A stretch of DNA of 64,000 bases from Lachnoclostridium sp. An14 (GTDB lineage Bacteria; Bacillota; Clostridia; Lachnospirales; Lachnospiraceae), in contig NZ_NFLE01000004.1 of NCBI RefSeq assembly GCF_002160755.1, positions 62,001 through 126,000 on the forward strand, in the 5' to 3' direction. The position numbers were made by a program, and so were the translations under genes. The notes beneath the pieces are model-generated. The model saw only the letters and a program-made list of their open reading frames with translations, made no database searches and was not told where the DNA came from. Shown one piece after another: positions 51,232 through 60,095 of this stretch. Every line of letters begins with the position of its first letter. Position 1 is the stretch's first letter.

Positions 51232-52152
51232 TCAATATCCCTCCAGAGGCTTGCGCAGATAGAGCTTGCTCCGGGTCTTGACGTAGTCGTGCCGGATCCG
51301 GCTCACGAAGGCCGTGCCGTCCCACGAGGCGACACCCTCGGTGGAGAGCGTCACCACGGAGCCCGCCGCGTACTCGCGCAGCAGCGTCCCCGTCCAGAGC
51401 GTTGCGACGGTCGCCTCTTTGTTGGCGTCCCGGAGCAGGCCCTTGGCGAAGCGGTCGGCCTCTGCTTGGTCAGTCATGCGGAAGGGGAGGATCTTGCGCA
51501 GCACCTTGTCGCCCCCGGCCGGCGCCGAGAAGGTGCCGGTCAGGCCGCCGTTGACGGCCTCGGCCGAGCCGTAGGCGTAGGCGCCCTCGTCCCGGTACTC
51601 GAAGTCGTTGGCCGGCGTGATGGTGATGGTGTCGACGGGCTGCTGGCCCTCCATGTATGCCTCGTCGTAGACGACCAGCTTGCCGTCATAGACTAAAAAA
51701 GCCGCGCCCTCGAGGGTGCAGCGTGCCTGAAGAAAAGCGAAGTCGGGGAGGTTGTTCTGCTCGACGTAGTCGTAGGTCTGGTCGGTGATGCCGTAGGTCT
51801 CGACCGTGAGGCCGTGCCGGCCGGCGATCTCTTGGATCAGTTGCAGGAACTTGACCTTTTCCCACGACTTGCTCCTCTTGTCCTTGGTGGATTGCGGGGC
51901 CGAGTAGGCCCGCAGGGTTATGAGGCCGGACTCGGGGACGACGCTCTCGACGAACATCTTGCCCGTCTTGGCGGCGCCGTCCTCGACGGCGATGGTGTCG
52001 CCCTTCTTGGGGCTCCACCTGTCCCACAGCTCCCGGGTGTCGTTGAGCTTGAGCAGCAGCTCGTCGCTCTGCTTGTCTGCGTACATATCGTGGTAGCAGC
52101 GGTGGACGCTGATCTCGGGGTAGATGTCCGTCCCCTCGTAGATGATTTTCAC
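51232..52152 (-). CDS. Late control protein D (gpD, tail hub)
   Basis: 306 residues, phage late control D/gp27-like hub domain: IYEGTDIYPEISVHRCYHDM, SDELLLKLNDTRELWDRW, KGDTIAVEDG, then FLQLIQEIAGRHGLTVET and DNLPDFAFLQ-type VEQNNLPDFAFLQARC. Joins tube, spike and baseplate. Ends two bases before the gpV start. Confidence 0.87.
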   Translation of the reverse strand: MKIIYEGTDIYPEISVHRCYHDMYADKQSDELLLKLNDTRELWDRWSPKKGDTIAVEDGAAKTGKMFVESVVPESGLITLRAYSAPQSTKDKRSKSWEKVKFLQLIQEIAGRHGLTVETYGITDQTYDYVEQNNLPDFAFLQARCTLEGAAFLVYDGKLVVYDEAYMEGQQPVDTITITPANDFEYRDEGAYAYGSAEAVNGGLTGTFSAPAGGDKVLRKILPFRMTDQAEADRFAKGLLRDANKEATVATLWTGTLLREYAAGSVVTLSTEGVASWDGTAFVSRIRHDYVKTRSKLYLRKPLEGY

Positions 52153-52161
52153 GGGGCAGGC

Positions 52162-52386
52162 TCACCTCCTCCACGGCGGCAGGGTGTCGGGCGTCTCCAC
52201 AGTCTCGACGATGGGGATCCGCACGGCCTCGCCGCCCTCGAAGATCAGCACGTCGCAGAGGTCGCGGTTGGCGTCGATGATGGTGCTCGCCATCCGCTCC
52301 TCGTTATAGGCTGCCAGCGCGATGCTGTCGAAGGTGTCGCCGCCCTGCGCGGTGTAATCAATATAGCCGACTATCCGCTGTGACAT
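52162..52386 (-). CDS. Tail protein X (LysM-like)
   Basis: 74 residues, GYIDYTAQGGDTFDSIALAAY and INADRDLCDVLIFEGGE-type motifs of the P2 gpX LysM-like fold. Binds the tail hub. Overlaps the tape-measure stop by 29 bases. Confidence 0.85.
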   Translation of the reverse strand: MSQRIVGYIDYTAQGGDTFDSIALAAYNEERMASTIIDANRDLCDVLIFEGGEAVRIPIVETVETPDTLPPWRR

Positions 52387-54469
52387 AGGCGCCGCCCTCC
52401 CTTCTTGCGAGTGCTTCGAGGATGAAGTCGATGAACTCCGGCTCCAGATCCCGCAGCTTTCGGATCAGGGCGTCCTCGTCGGTGTTTCCGTCGACCTTGA
52501 TCGTGGGGCTGAAGGACAGACCGCTCAGGTCATAGACCACGGACGTGCCCGAGCCGGAGCTGATGGGCTCATAGCTGCCCTCGTCCATAGCGCCGAGCAT
52601 TTCGCCGGCGCGGGCCCAGTAGGACAGGTTTTGCGCCCTATATGCAGGATTGAAGCTGATGACGGCCTCGGTCGGGTAGCGCGGATCCTCGCCCGCGATG
52701 GACGGGCCGCTCGTGAAGCCGCCGGTTGCGAAGCCGGAAGCCCCGCCGCCCCCGCCGCCGCCGAACAGGCCGGCGATGCTGTTGATGACGCCTGCGCCGA
52801 AGCTCACGATCTTGCCGATGACGCTGGCGATGGTGCCGAGCACCGACGCGATGGGCTGAAGCAGCCCCAGCAGGGGGCTCAGGATCGGCATGATGGCATT
52901 GAGCAGCGACATCAGGGGCGGCAGCAGCGCCTCGACGATCTGCATGAGAGGGGGCACGAGGGGCATGATGACGCTGTTGACGATCTGAAGCGCGACCTCG
53001 AGCAGCGGTGTGATGACAGGCAGCAGGGCCGAGATCAGGCTGGTCAGGACGGGCAGGATCGTCGAGATGATCTGCGTCAGCATTGGCAGGATCGAGGTCA
53101 GGATGCTCACGATGGGCGGGAGGATGGCCTGCACGATCTGCATCAGCGGCGGGAGTAGCTGCTGCGCCAGCTCGAGGAGCGGCGGCAGGAAGGCCGAGAT
53201 CAGCTGCGAGAGCAGCGGAAGCAGCCCGGCGGCCAGTTGCGAGACCATGGGGAGCACGGTCTGGAGGGCCTGCCCCATTCCCATGAGGAATTGCTGCACA
53301 AACGGCATACAAGCGTTGAGCGTTTCCGTGATGACGGGGGCGATGGCCTCGAAGGTTTCCCGCAGGATCGGCGCCAGAGCCGTCAGGGTGTTAGCGATCA
53401 TGGACGCCATCGGCAGCAGCGAGACCTCGGCCGACCTCTTGATCGCCTCGAAGGCGCTGCCGAGGTCGTTGTACTTCACGTCGTTGATCTGCTGGAGAGC
53501 TGCCGCGCCGTCGTAGGCTGCGGTCTCGATACTCGCCAGCACCGGCAGCACGCCGGCCTCCAGATCCTCGAACTGTGTGCCGAACAGGGCCACGCCGGCC
53601 GCGTTGCGGGCGAGGGGGTCGTCCATGCTGTTGAGGGCTTCGACGGTGTCGAAGAACGCGGCCTCTGCGGTGTCTCCACCTGCGGCGAAGGCCGCGAACA
53701 TTTTGTCGGCGTTGAGGCCGAGGCTCTCGAAGGCTTCCCGGCTCGTGTCGCTGCCGTCCTTCGCTTTGATGTTGAACTCCTTGACGGCGTCGCCGACCTT
53801 GTTGATGGAGAACAGGCCGGCGTCAGCGCCCTCCACGAGGGTGCCGATGAACTGGTCGGCGCTGAGGCCGAGAGCCGCAAGCTGCGGGCTGTACTCGTTC
53901 AGGGTGTCCAGCAGGTCGCCGTTTTTGTCTGCGCCGTTCTGCGCGCCCACGGCGATCAGGCCGTAGGCTTCCTCGGCGTCGATGCCGAAGTTTTTCATCA
54001 GGGCCGACGCTGCCCGGGCGCTCTCGCTGACATCGTAGTCGAACACGTCCCGCAGGTTGAAGCCGGCGGCGGTTGCCCGCTCCAGAGCTTCGCCGGTCAG
54101 GTCGCTGGCCTGCTGCGTTGCAGCCAGACCGTCAGCCACGTCGGCGAAGTCATCGCCGAGCCCTTGGGCGTAGATGTTCTTGACGCTTTCACCGAGCGCG
54201 TCCAGCTCGTCGCCAGTCGCCCCGGTTGCTGCCGAGAGCTGATTGATGGCCGTGTTGTACTCGTTGCCGAGGTCGGCCAGATACTTCCCGGCCTCCACGA
54301 CCGCCTTGCCTGTTGCGACTGCGATGCCGCCCACAGCGCCGCCGACGGCCACGGCCTTCCAGTTGACGTTTTCCAGCTTGCCGGTGACATCGTCCAGCGC
54401 CTTGCCGAGTGACGGGTCAATGGTGCCGGCGAGACTCACGACGGCTTGCAGCATTTTATTTTTGGCCAC
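52358..54469 (-). CDS. Tail tape measure protein
   Basis: 703 residues. N-terminal Ala-rich helices and a TP901-type core (AAGFNLRDVFDYDVSESARA, GAQNGADKNGDLLDTLNEYS). Residues about 380-560 are an unusually regular Pro-Leu-Leu hydrophobic repeat (LPPLLELAQQLLPPLMQIV, ILPMLTQIISTILPVL) that sets tail length. A C-terminal GGGGGGASGF hinge follows. Starts with GTG 54469 after AGGAGGTGACGCCA; an earlier GTG is in the ribosome site. Confidence 0.9.
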   Translation of the reverse strand: MAKNKMLQAVVSLAGTIDPSLGKALDDVTGKLENVNWKAVAVGGAVGGIAVATGKAVVEAGKYLADLGNEYNTAINQLSAATGATGDELDALGESVKNIYAQGLGDDFADVADGLAATQQASDLTGEALERATAAGFNLRDVFDYDVSESARAASALMKNFGIDAEEAYGLIAVGAQNGADKNGDLLDTLNEYSPQLAALGLSADQFIGTLVEGADAGLFSINKVGDAVKEFNIKAKDGSDTSREAFESLGLNADKMFAAFAAGGDTAEAAFFDTVEALNSMDDPLARNAAGVALFGTQFEDLEAGVLPVLASIETAAYDGAAALQQINDVKYNDLGSAFEAIKRSAEVSLLPMASMIANTLTALAPILRETFEAIAPVITETLNACMPFVQQFLMGMGQALQTVLPMVSQLAAGLLPLLSQLISAFLPPLLELAQQLLPPLMQIVQAILPPIVSILTSILPMLTQIISTILPVLTSLISALLPVITPLLEVALQIVNSVIMPLVPPLMQIVEALLPPLMSLLNAIMPILSPLLGLLQPIASVLGTIASVIGKIVSFGAGVINSIAGLFGGGGGGGASGFATGGFTSGPSIAGEDPRYPTEAVISFNPAYRAQNLSYWARAGEMLGAMDEGSYEPISSGSGTSVVYDLSGLSFSPTIKVDGNTDEDALIRKLRDLEPEFIDFILEALARREGGAYVTADSRLY

Positions 54470-54474
54470 TGGCG

Positions 54475-54989
54475 TCACCTCCTCCTATGCGGCCGGATGT
54501 GGGGGATCCTCGGCTTCGGGATCTTTGCCCGCTGCTTTTTCGCCTCCTCGGCCGCTTCGTAGTATTCGAGCAGGAAGTCGGTCAGGCGTTCCCGTCGGAG
54601 CTCTCCGACTGAGATGTGGAAGGCTCGGGAGTAGTCTCGGACGAGCTCTCCGAGTCGTTTTGCTCGGAGGGTGCCCCCGACCTCGTTGTGGTAAAATTTC
54701 GGCCGATCCTCACCAGCTCCATGACATCGGGCCCGCTGATGCGCTCGAGGTCAGCGATGTCGATGTCGGGGTTGACGGCGGTGATCGCCATCATAGCGAG
54801 GTAGAGGTGCATGGAGTAGTCGAGCTCGGTGGCGCCGGCGCTGCCGCCGGCCTTGTGGGTGGTGGCGCGCAGCTTCAGCGCCTCGGCCTCGGCGAACATT
54901 CCCACGGTGATCGCGCCGGTGTCATAGGTCAGGGTCTTGACCTTCTTGCCGTTGATGGTGATGGGGTTGCTGAGTGTCAGCTTTTCCAT
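54475..54989 (-). CDS. Tail assembly chaperone gpGT, made by -1 frameshift
   Basis: Translation starts as gpG and shifts -1 at A AAT TTT (54699-54693), then reads FYHNEVGGTLRAKRLGELV and a helical tail with LLEYYEAAEEAKKQRAK to TGA 54475-54477, about 171 residues. This second frame is open throughout and clearly protein-like. gpG/gpGT pairs guide tail tube polymerisation on the tape measure in many siphoviruses and myoviruses. Ends just before the tape-measure start. Confidence 0.75.
54582..54989 (-). CDS. Tail assembly chaperone gpG (unshifted product)
   Basis: 135 residues; MEKLTLSNPITINGKKVKTL and PDIDIADLERISGPDVMELV are typical of phage tail assembly proteins (Mu gp41-like). A Ser/Glu-rich C-terminus follows the slippery site. 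ATG 54989 follows AAAGGAGACAACGACC. Made in excess over gpGT. Confidence 0.85.
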   Translation of the reverse strand: MEKLTLSNPITINGKKVKTLTYDTGAITVGMFAEAEALKLRATTHKAGGSAGATELDYSMHLYLAMMAITAVNPDIDIADLERISGPDVMELVRIGRNFTTTRSGAPSEQNDSESSSETTPEPSTSQSESSDGNA

Positions 54990-55012
54990 GGTCGTTGTCT
55001 CCTTTCGTTGAT

Positions 55013-55046
55013 AAAAAGAGGGACGCCGCCCACCTCGGGCGGCGCC
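55013..55046 (-). terminator. Terminator after the tail-tube gene
   Basis: GGGCGCCGCCC pairs with GGGCGGCGTCCC, then TCTTTTT on the minus strand. It would lower expression of the chaperone and tape-measure genes relative to tube and sheath. Confidence 0.8.
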
Positions 55047-55055
55047 CATCTGTTG

Positions 55056-55568
55056 TTACAGCACGCTGCGCAGGTCTTTGACGTAGTCCACGCCGCCGAT
55101 GCGCATGATAGTGTTGAGCTGGTCGATCAGGCAGAACTCCTCGCCGGCGACGAAAACCTGATAGCGGCTCACGGCCAGCGTGACCTCGTTCTCCGAAGGG
55201 TTGCCCGGATCCACGGACAGGCCCGGGATCAGCTTCGGGACGCAGCGCATGAACGCCTTGCAGCCTTCGGTCTTGGTGGAGCCGTCGGCGTACTTGACAT
55301 CCTGCGCCCATCTGACCTCCAGCGTCTTGCTCTCGAGCTGCACCATGGAGCGCAGCCCCTTGTCGATGCCGATCTTGGTGATGGCGGCCTCCATGCCTTC
55401 GATCTGGCCGGTCATGGGTGCGGTGTAGGTGCCCATCGCCTTATAATCGGCGGTCACATGGGTGACGGCCGGCAGGGTGATGGTCACGTCCTTGGCGACG
55501 AGGACGCCGTTGATGTACACGGTGTCGGCGAGGATGGGGCCCTTCAGGTCAAGCCACAGATTTGCCAT
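55056..55568 (-). CDS. Major tail tube protein
   Basis: 170 residues, FII-type contractile-tail tube family: KGPILADTVYINGVLVAKDV, PMTGQIEGMEAAITKIGIDK, ALKAFM-like GCKAFMRCVPKLIPGL. ATG overlaps the sheath stop codon (ATGA-type overlap at 55568). Ribosome site inside the sheath gene. Confidence 0.88.
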   Translation of the reverse strand: MANLWLDLKGPILADTVYINGVLVAKDVTITLPAVTHVTADYKAMGTYTAPMTGQIEGMEAAITKIGIDKGLRSMVQLESKTLEVRWAQDVKYADGSTKTEGCKAFMRCVPKLIPGLSVDPGNPSENEVTLAVSRYQVFVAGEEFCLIDQLNTIMRIGGVDYVKDLRSVL

Positions 55569-57121
55569 TACTCGTCACCTCCTTCGTAGTAGACAGAGAA
55601 GCCGGCGTCGGTGTATGCGACGTACACGCTCGCAGACTTGAGGGGCGGGGTCGGGGTGACGGCGATGTCCCAGCGGAAGTCGCCGTTCATGATGTCGGTG
55701 GTGCTGTTCTCGCTCTCGAGGAACACGATCTGCGGCTCGCCCAGCAGCGCGCCCATGCTGACATACCCGTCGAGCTTCTCCTGCTCGCGGTTGATGATCT
55801 CGTCCTTGAGCGCCCGGGTCATGGGCTCGTCGATGCGCGGGCTCCACTCCCTCTGGAAGTCGTTGGTGATGTGCATGAGCATACGCATGGACACGTCGAA
55901 GATCGCCCGGGGATCCACGTCGGCGCCGTAGGTGTAGGCGGCGGTGTGGTCGCCCCACAGCACCCACTCGCCGCCCCATGCGACGGCCGTGCTGATGCCG
56001 TTCTGCGTCAGCTCCTTGCCCTCCTGCTGGCTGAAGCCGCGGTTGGTGGCGTTGGCCCCAAAATACTGCTTGATGATGGGGATCGCCTTGTTGCCGCAGG
56101 TCTCCATCGGCACGCTGTTGTGGCTGAAGTCGGCCCGCATGAGCTCGACCACGGCCAGCGTGCTCAGGTGGTAGATGTTGCCGAGGTTGTCGATGCCCTG
56201 CGGCCAGTAGACCTTGGATCTCTCGTTGTCGAAGGCGTTGCTTTTCTTCCACGCGACGGCCTTCTCGATGGTGTCGACCGCCGTGGCACCGACCTGCGCC
56301 TCGTCGACCTCGGCCTGCCCGACCGCAGAGGATCCGCTCACAAGGGGCAGATCAGCCACGACGAAGGCGTCCCAGTGGCCGTTGATCTTCTGGCTCGCGG
56401 CGAGCATAGCGTTGTAGACCGCCGGGCTATGGCTCCATCCGGGGGCGGCAATCAGGTTGCAGACCGCGAACTGCTCGGGGTAGAGCAGCGCGATGGAACT
56501 CAGGCCGCTGTACTCGCCGCCGGCCGTCACGCCGCCGATGATGTCGTCGTCCTCGATGGCGCTGTCGTCCACCTCGTAGAAGCTGGCCGTCAGGGTGCCG
56601 GTGAGCGGGGAGTCCGCGATCAGGCTGGTGATGATGACGGTGCCCTTGGTGAAGTTATAGTCCACAGCGTAGTCGGTGCCCTCGGCGTAGTCGCCGCCAT
56701 CGCTCTTGGCGATGGTCATGGTGTCGAGGATGATGGTGGAGCTCGCAAACTCGGCCCGGCCGCCCGTGAAAGAAAGCTGCTGGGTGGTCTCGGTCGCCTT
56801 GCGGTGCTTGCCCGCAGACGGGTCGAGGACGTTGATGACGTAGATGGGGCCGATGTTCCCGAGGGTGTTGTTGAAGTGCGCGTTCATGACCTCGCAGAGC
56901 GTAAAGGTGCCCCAGTCGGCCGCATAGCCGAGCTTGCGCTGCGCGTCGATCATGTTGCTGAGCTTGATCGGCTCGTTGATGACGCCGGCGTCTGCGAAGC
57001 CGCGCACGAGGTTGACGGGTGCCGTGCCGATATAGACCGGCGTGGTGCCCGCCTGTACGGCGCTCTGTGCCACAGTTTCACCCATGTGGCCGTATGCGCC
57101 GTAGAGGTATTCATTTGCCAT
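55568..57121 (-). CDS. Contractile tail sheath protein
   Basis: 517 residues. N-terminal arm and PVYIGTAPVNLVRGF, then central GLSSIALLYPEQFAVCNLIA and the C-terminal conserved sheath domain (DPRAIFDVSMRMLMHITNDF, MTRALKDEIINREQEKLDG). Its presence proves a contractile tail. ATG 57121 follows AAAGGAGGAAAAGCAG. Confidence 0.93.
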   Translation of the reverse strand: MANEYLYGAYGHMGETVAQSAVQAGTTPVYIGTAPVNLVRGFADAGVINEPIKLSNMIDAQRKLGYAADWGTFTLCEVMNAHFNNTLGNIGPIYVINVLDPSAGKHRKATETTQQLSFTGGRAEFASSTIILDTMTIAKSDGGDYAEGTDYAVDYNFTKGTVIITSLIADSPLTGTLTASFYEVDDSAIEDDDIIGGVTAGGEYSGLSSIALLYPEQFAVCNLIAAPGWSHSPAVYNAMLAASQKINGHWDAFVVADLPLVSGSSAVGQAEVDEAQVGATAVDTIEKAVAWKKSNAFDNERSKVYWPQGIDNLGNIYHLSTLAVVELMRADFSHNSVPMETCGNKAIPIIKQYFGANATNRGFSQQEGKELTQNGISTAVAWGGEWVLWGDHTAAYTYGADVDPRAIFDVSMRMLMHITNDFQREWSPRIDEPMTRALKDEIINREQEKLDGYVSMGALLGEPQIVFLESENSTTDIMNGDFRWDIAVTPTPPLKSASVYVAYTDAGFSVYYEGGDE

Positions 57122-57150
57122 CTGCTTTTCCTCCTTTGCATAAAATTAGA

Positions 57151-57166
57151 GCAGCCGGCCGGCTGC
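57151..57166 (-). terminator. Hairpin before the sheath gene
   Basis: GCAGCCGG and its exact complement CCGGCTGC form a perfect palindrome, followed on the minus strand by TCTAATTTT. Weak terminator candidate between the tail-completion and sheath genes. Confidence 0.45.
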
Positions 57167-57168
57167 CC

Positions 57169-57786
57169 TTAAAGCAGGTGTTGGTAGTCCTTCGGCGTGC
57201 GTGTCAGGGGCTCCTCGGCAGAAAACTCCACCCACGCGAACCAGTAGGGGTAGAAGTCCGGGACGGCGTCCTGCTCAGAGACAGGGCCGAAGGTGATGCC
57301 GTCCTCCTTCATGACGCGCAGCGAGCCGATGTACTCGGCGTTCTCGATCATGCGGAGGGCCGTGTCCACAAAATTCCATGCGTCGCGCCAGCCCTCGCCG
57401 TTTTTCTCGAAGAAGGCTGCGGCCTCCTCGTTTTGCCACTGGACGTATGCGCCGCTGCCGTCGTTTTTCGGTTTGAAGATGTCGCGCCCGTGGTAGCCGG
57501 GATCCCACGCAGAGAAGCAGAGCCGGATCTTGATGCTCCTCGAGCTCATGGTCAGGCTGTCGGTGCCCTCCACGATCTGCACGCAGACCGAGGGGATGGG
57601 AGCCGGCACCTTTGGGGGCAATCTGTCCTTCGACGGGACGAAAAGCGAGAACGCGGTCGGGTTGACCAGCTTGTAGGGGTAGGAGGCGTCGGTCGCGCTG
57701 TCGTCGGGGAGCTTGAGCTGCACCATCGGGCAGACGGTGGAGTCCAGCCACTCCCGGACGGTCTCGATGCTGTTGACTATGGACAC
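57169..57786 (-). CDS. Probable tail terminator/completion protein
   Basis: 205 residues; starts with GTG after AAAGGAGGTGCAGCC. Begins SIVNSIETVREWLDSTVCPM and has a mixed α/β body with WDPGYHGRDIFKPKNDGSGAY and terminal EFSAEEPLTRTPKDYQHLL, a form common in the gene before tail sheath in myophages. The role is position-based. Confidence 0.65.
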   Translation of the reverse strand: MSIVNSIETVREWLDSTVCPMVQLKLPDDSATDASYPYKLVNPTAFSLFVPSKDRLPPKVPAPIPSVCVQIVEGTDSLTMSSRSIKIRLCFSAWDPGYHGRDIFKPKNDGSGAYVQWQNEEAAAFFEKNGEGWRDAWNFVDTALRMIENAEYIGSLRVMKEDGITFGPVSEQDAVPDFYPYWFAWVEFSAEEPLTRTPKDYQHLL

Positions 57787-57799
57787 GGCTGCACCTCCT

Positions 57800-58123
57800 T
57801 TACATGGTCACGGTCTGGCCGAGTGCGATGGTGGCGACGCCCATGTCCTCGCTCCAGTCGTTGACGATATACTCGCGGCCGTCGATGTTGAGCCCTTCGC
57901 CCGCCGGGCGCCGGGGCGGCAGATCCTCGACTGCTGCATACAGCATGAGGGACGACTCTGCCACGCCCAGCTCTTGCCCCCCTTGGCGTTCTTTCAGGGC
58001 GTTGTCATCCAGCACGACGGTGATGGTCTTGCCGTCGACCTTGTGCTCCTCACCGAACTCGGCGAGGTTGAGAAACACGAGGCGGCGGTCGTCAGCGACC
58101 ATTTTCTTGAAGTCGAAAGCCAT
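57800..58123 (-). CDS. Head-tail joining protein
   Basis: 107 residues: MAFDFKKMVADDRRLVFLNL, FGEEHKVDGKTITVVLDDN, then YIVNDWSEDMGVATIALGQ. Phage ATP-binding/FII-like minor head-tail joiner type in this operon position. The ATG overlaps the previous stop (ATGA). Confidence 0.65.
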   Translation of the reverse strand: MAFDFKKMVADDRRLVFLNLAEFGEEHKVDGKTITVVLDDNALKERQGGQELGVAESSLMLYAAVEDLPPRRPAGEGLNIDGREYIVNDWSEDMGVATIALGQTVTM

Positions 58124-58554
58124 TAGACGGGATCTGCGGCGCCGATCTCGGGGGGCTTCTCGTCGTCGCCGTTTTGGTCGTCGCCATTCTGGCCGTCGTC
58201 GGCTGCCGCCTTCGCCTTCTCGATGGCGTCGATGATGTCAGCCTTCTTGCGCATGGCAGAGGCGTCCACGCCGTAGGCGGTCGCCACTTCCTTCAGCTCG
58301 TCGAGTTTCATGTCCTCGTCGTACTCGGGAGCGGCAGGCGTGCCGTCGGGCTCAGATGTCGCCCCGGGCTCCCGCTCCGGCTCTGCGGCCGGGGCAGGGG
58401 CCACGGGCTTCTCGTCGACGTACTTGGCGACGCCTTTCTTGACCAGACGGGCCTCGAGCTCGGGGTCGAACTTCTGAGGCCCGTCCGCGTTGGTGATGGG
58501 GACGACCTTGCGGCCGTTGTAATAGCCGAAGGTGCCCGCGATGATCTGGATCAT
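58123..58554 (-). CDS. Phage connector-region protein with SAP/HeH-like tail
   Basis: 143 residues. Residues 1-48 include GYYNGRKVVPITNADGPQKF, then a Pro/Ala/Glu linker, then a HeH-like helix pair (LDELKEVATAYGVDASAM, KKADIIDAIEKAKAA), a motif seen in phage proteins near head-completion genes. Exact role unknown. Confidence 0.6.
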   Translation of the reverse strand: MIQIIAGTFGYYNGRKVVPITNADGPQKFDPELEARLVKKGVAKYVDEKPVAPAPAAEPEREPGATSEPDGTPAAPEYDEDMKLDELKEVATAYGVDASAMRKKADIIDAIEKAKAAADDGQNGDDQNGDDEKPPEIGAADPV

Positions 58555-58576
58555 ATTCGTGCTCCTTTCCTTGGTC

Positions 58577-58933
58577 TTAGGCGGTGGCGGTTGTCACGGT
58601 GATCGGCACGGTGGAGTCGTCCGTCAGCGTGGCCGTGCCGCCGGTCACTTTCCCGGTGCTGTCTGCGGTGAGGGCGATGCTCTTAACAGACTTCCCGTCT
58701 GCTCCGGCGGGCCCGGTTGCCCCGGTATCGCCTTTGGCACCATCCGCTCCGGCGGGGCCCTGCGGGCCAGTTTCTCCAGTATCACCCTTCGGGCCCTGCG
58801 GGCCGGTTTCGCCGGTGTCTCCCTTGGGGCCTTGCGGCCCGACCTGCTCGTTTTGCACGCCGGCCTCGAGCTTGTTCAGTCTTTCGGCGGTGATGATGTC
58901 GCCGTCTTTCCACTCGGTAGGTGTGTAAGCCAT
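58577..58933 (-). CDS. Collagen-like head-fibre candidate
   Basis: 118 residues. A short N-terminal module ([20 protein letters not shown]) with a trimerising helix, then about 15 Gly-X-Y triplets ([19 protein letters not shown] and similar), then a β-rich tip ([18 protein letters not shown]). Located between connector and capsid genes, it would be a trimeric fibre on the capsid rather than tail. ATG 58933 is preferred over an ATG three codons upstream by family-like start and AGGAGTGACAAA site. Confidence 0.75.
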   Translation of the reverse strand: MAYTPTEWKDGDIITAERLNKLEAGVQNEQVGPQGPKGDTGETGPQGPKGDTGETGPQGPAGADGAKGDTGATGPAGADGKSVKSIALTADSTGKVTGGTATLTDDSTVPITVTTATA

Positions 58934-59006
58934 GTTTGTCACTCCTTTCCTACAATGGCTGCGCCGACCGTCCCCCTGCCGACCGCAGCGGTGTCAACAG
59001 GGGGTG

Positions 59007-60077
59007 TTATTCCCCCAGTACGTCGGCAACGATCCACGGGTTTTTGTTGTTAGGGATCAGCAGCGGGCGGCTGGAGATGGTCAGCGTGCGGGTGTTGCCC
59101 TCGGCGCTGGACACATACTTCGGCACGCGGCGGCCGGCGTAGGTGTGGAACTCTCCGTCGGCCTGCTCCACCTGGGAGACGGCGCCGTAACAGGTACGGC
59201 CAGCAGCGGGGGCGGTGAGGATGCACTTGCCGCTCGGGATGTAGAGCTGATCGTTGCCGTCGTCGTCGGTGTAGGTCTCGTCGTAGGAGATCACGCTGAT
59301 GATGCGGCCGTTGATGTTCAGGCGGGCCATGATGGACGCGCCGGGCGCCAGCTCCTCGGGGGCGACGGAGCCCAGCTCATAGCGGCGGTTGTTGAGCATT
59401 TCCTTGATGTCGGGATCCTCGACGATGGCGTCGGCCACGTCCGGGGAGCACACGAGGTCAGCAGCACGCAGGCCGCGTCTGGTCAGCATACGGGCCATCG
59501 CGCCGAGGTCGGCGCGGATCTTGGCGCCTTCTGCGTCCCACTTGATCGTCGGGGTGTAGGTGGCGGGGTTGGCGCCCTCGGAGTAGAAGCGGATCTCCAT
59601 CTCGTCGCTCTTGTCGGCGTCGTCGGCGATGTGCTTCATGATGCAGCCGTTGGTCAGCATGGTCTCGGCGGCCATGGCCTCCTCACGGTTGGTAATGAGG
59701 TCGCCCAGCTCGTCAGCGTCACGCATGATGAGCACCTGCTGGCGCTGCTCAGGGGTGAGCTGAGAGTACAGGGCCTCACCAAAGCCGCGCTTGCGCAGCT
59801 CGTCGAGGGTCAGGGTGCGACGGGGAGCCACGAAGGGCGGGGTATAGCGCTCCATGGTGTAGCCCTTGCGCAGGATGGTGACGCCTCCCTTGCGGGGGGC
59901 CACGAAGGGTGCGAGCTTGCGGGTGCCGTCGCGGTACTCCACCAGCACATCCTCGGTGGCGAAGATGTCGGTCGCGTCGTTGGTCGGGAAGTATCTGTCA
60001 CGCAGGAAGGTCGTCGCAGGGATGAGCTGCTGGACGGCCATGAGCAGCGTGTAGGTGTCGTAGAAGTTAAAAGGCAT
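59007..60077 (-). CDS. Major capsid protein (lambda gpE-like)
   Basis: 356 residues of the phage major capsid protein E family: LLMAVQQLIPATTFLRDRYF, FVAPRKGGVTILRKGYTMER, DELGDLITNREEAMAAETML, PAAGRTCYGAVSQVE. ATG 60077 follows GAAGGAGGACAAGATC. Builds the HK97-fold icosahedral shell. Confidence 0.92.
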   Translation of the reverse strand: MPFNFYDTYTLLMAVQQLIPATTFLRDRYFPTNDATDIFATEDVLVEYRDGTRKLAPFVAPRKGGVTILRKGYTMERYTPPFVAPRRTLTLDELRKRGFGEALYSQLTPEQRQQVLIMRDADELGDLITNREEAMAAETMLTNGCIMKHIADDADKSDEMEIRFYSEGANPATYTPTIKWDAEGAKIRADLGAMARMLTRRGLRAADLVCSPDVADAIVEDPDIKEMLNNRRYELGSVAPEELAPGASIMARLNINGRIISVISYDETYTDDDGNDQLYIPSGKCILTAPAAGRTCYGAVSQVEQADGEFHTYAGRRVPKYVSSAEGNTRTLTISSRPLLIPNNKNPWIVADVLGE

Positions 60078-60095
60078 GATCTTGTCCTCCTTCTC

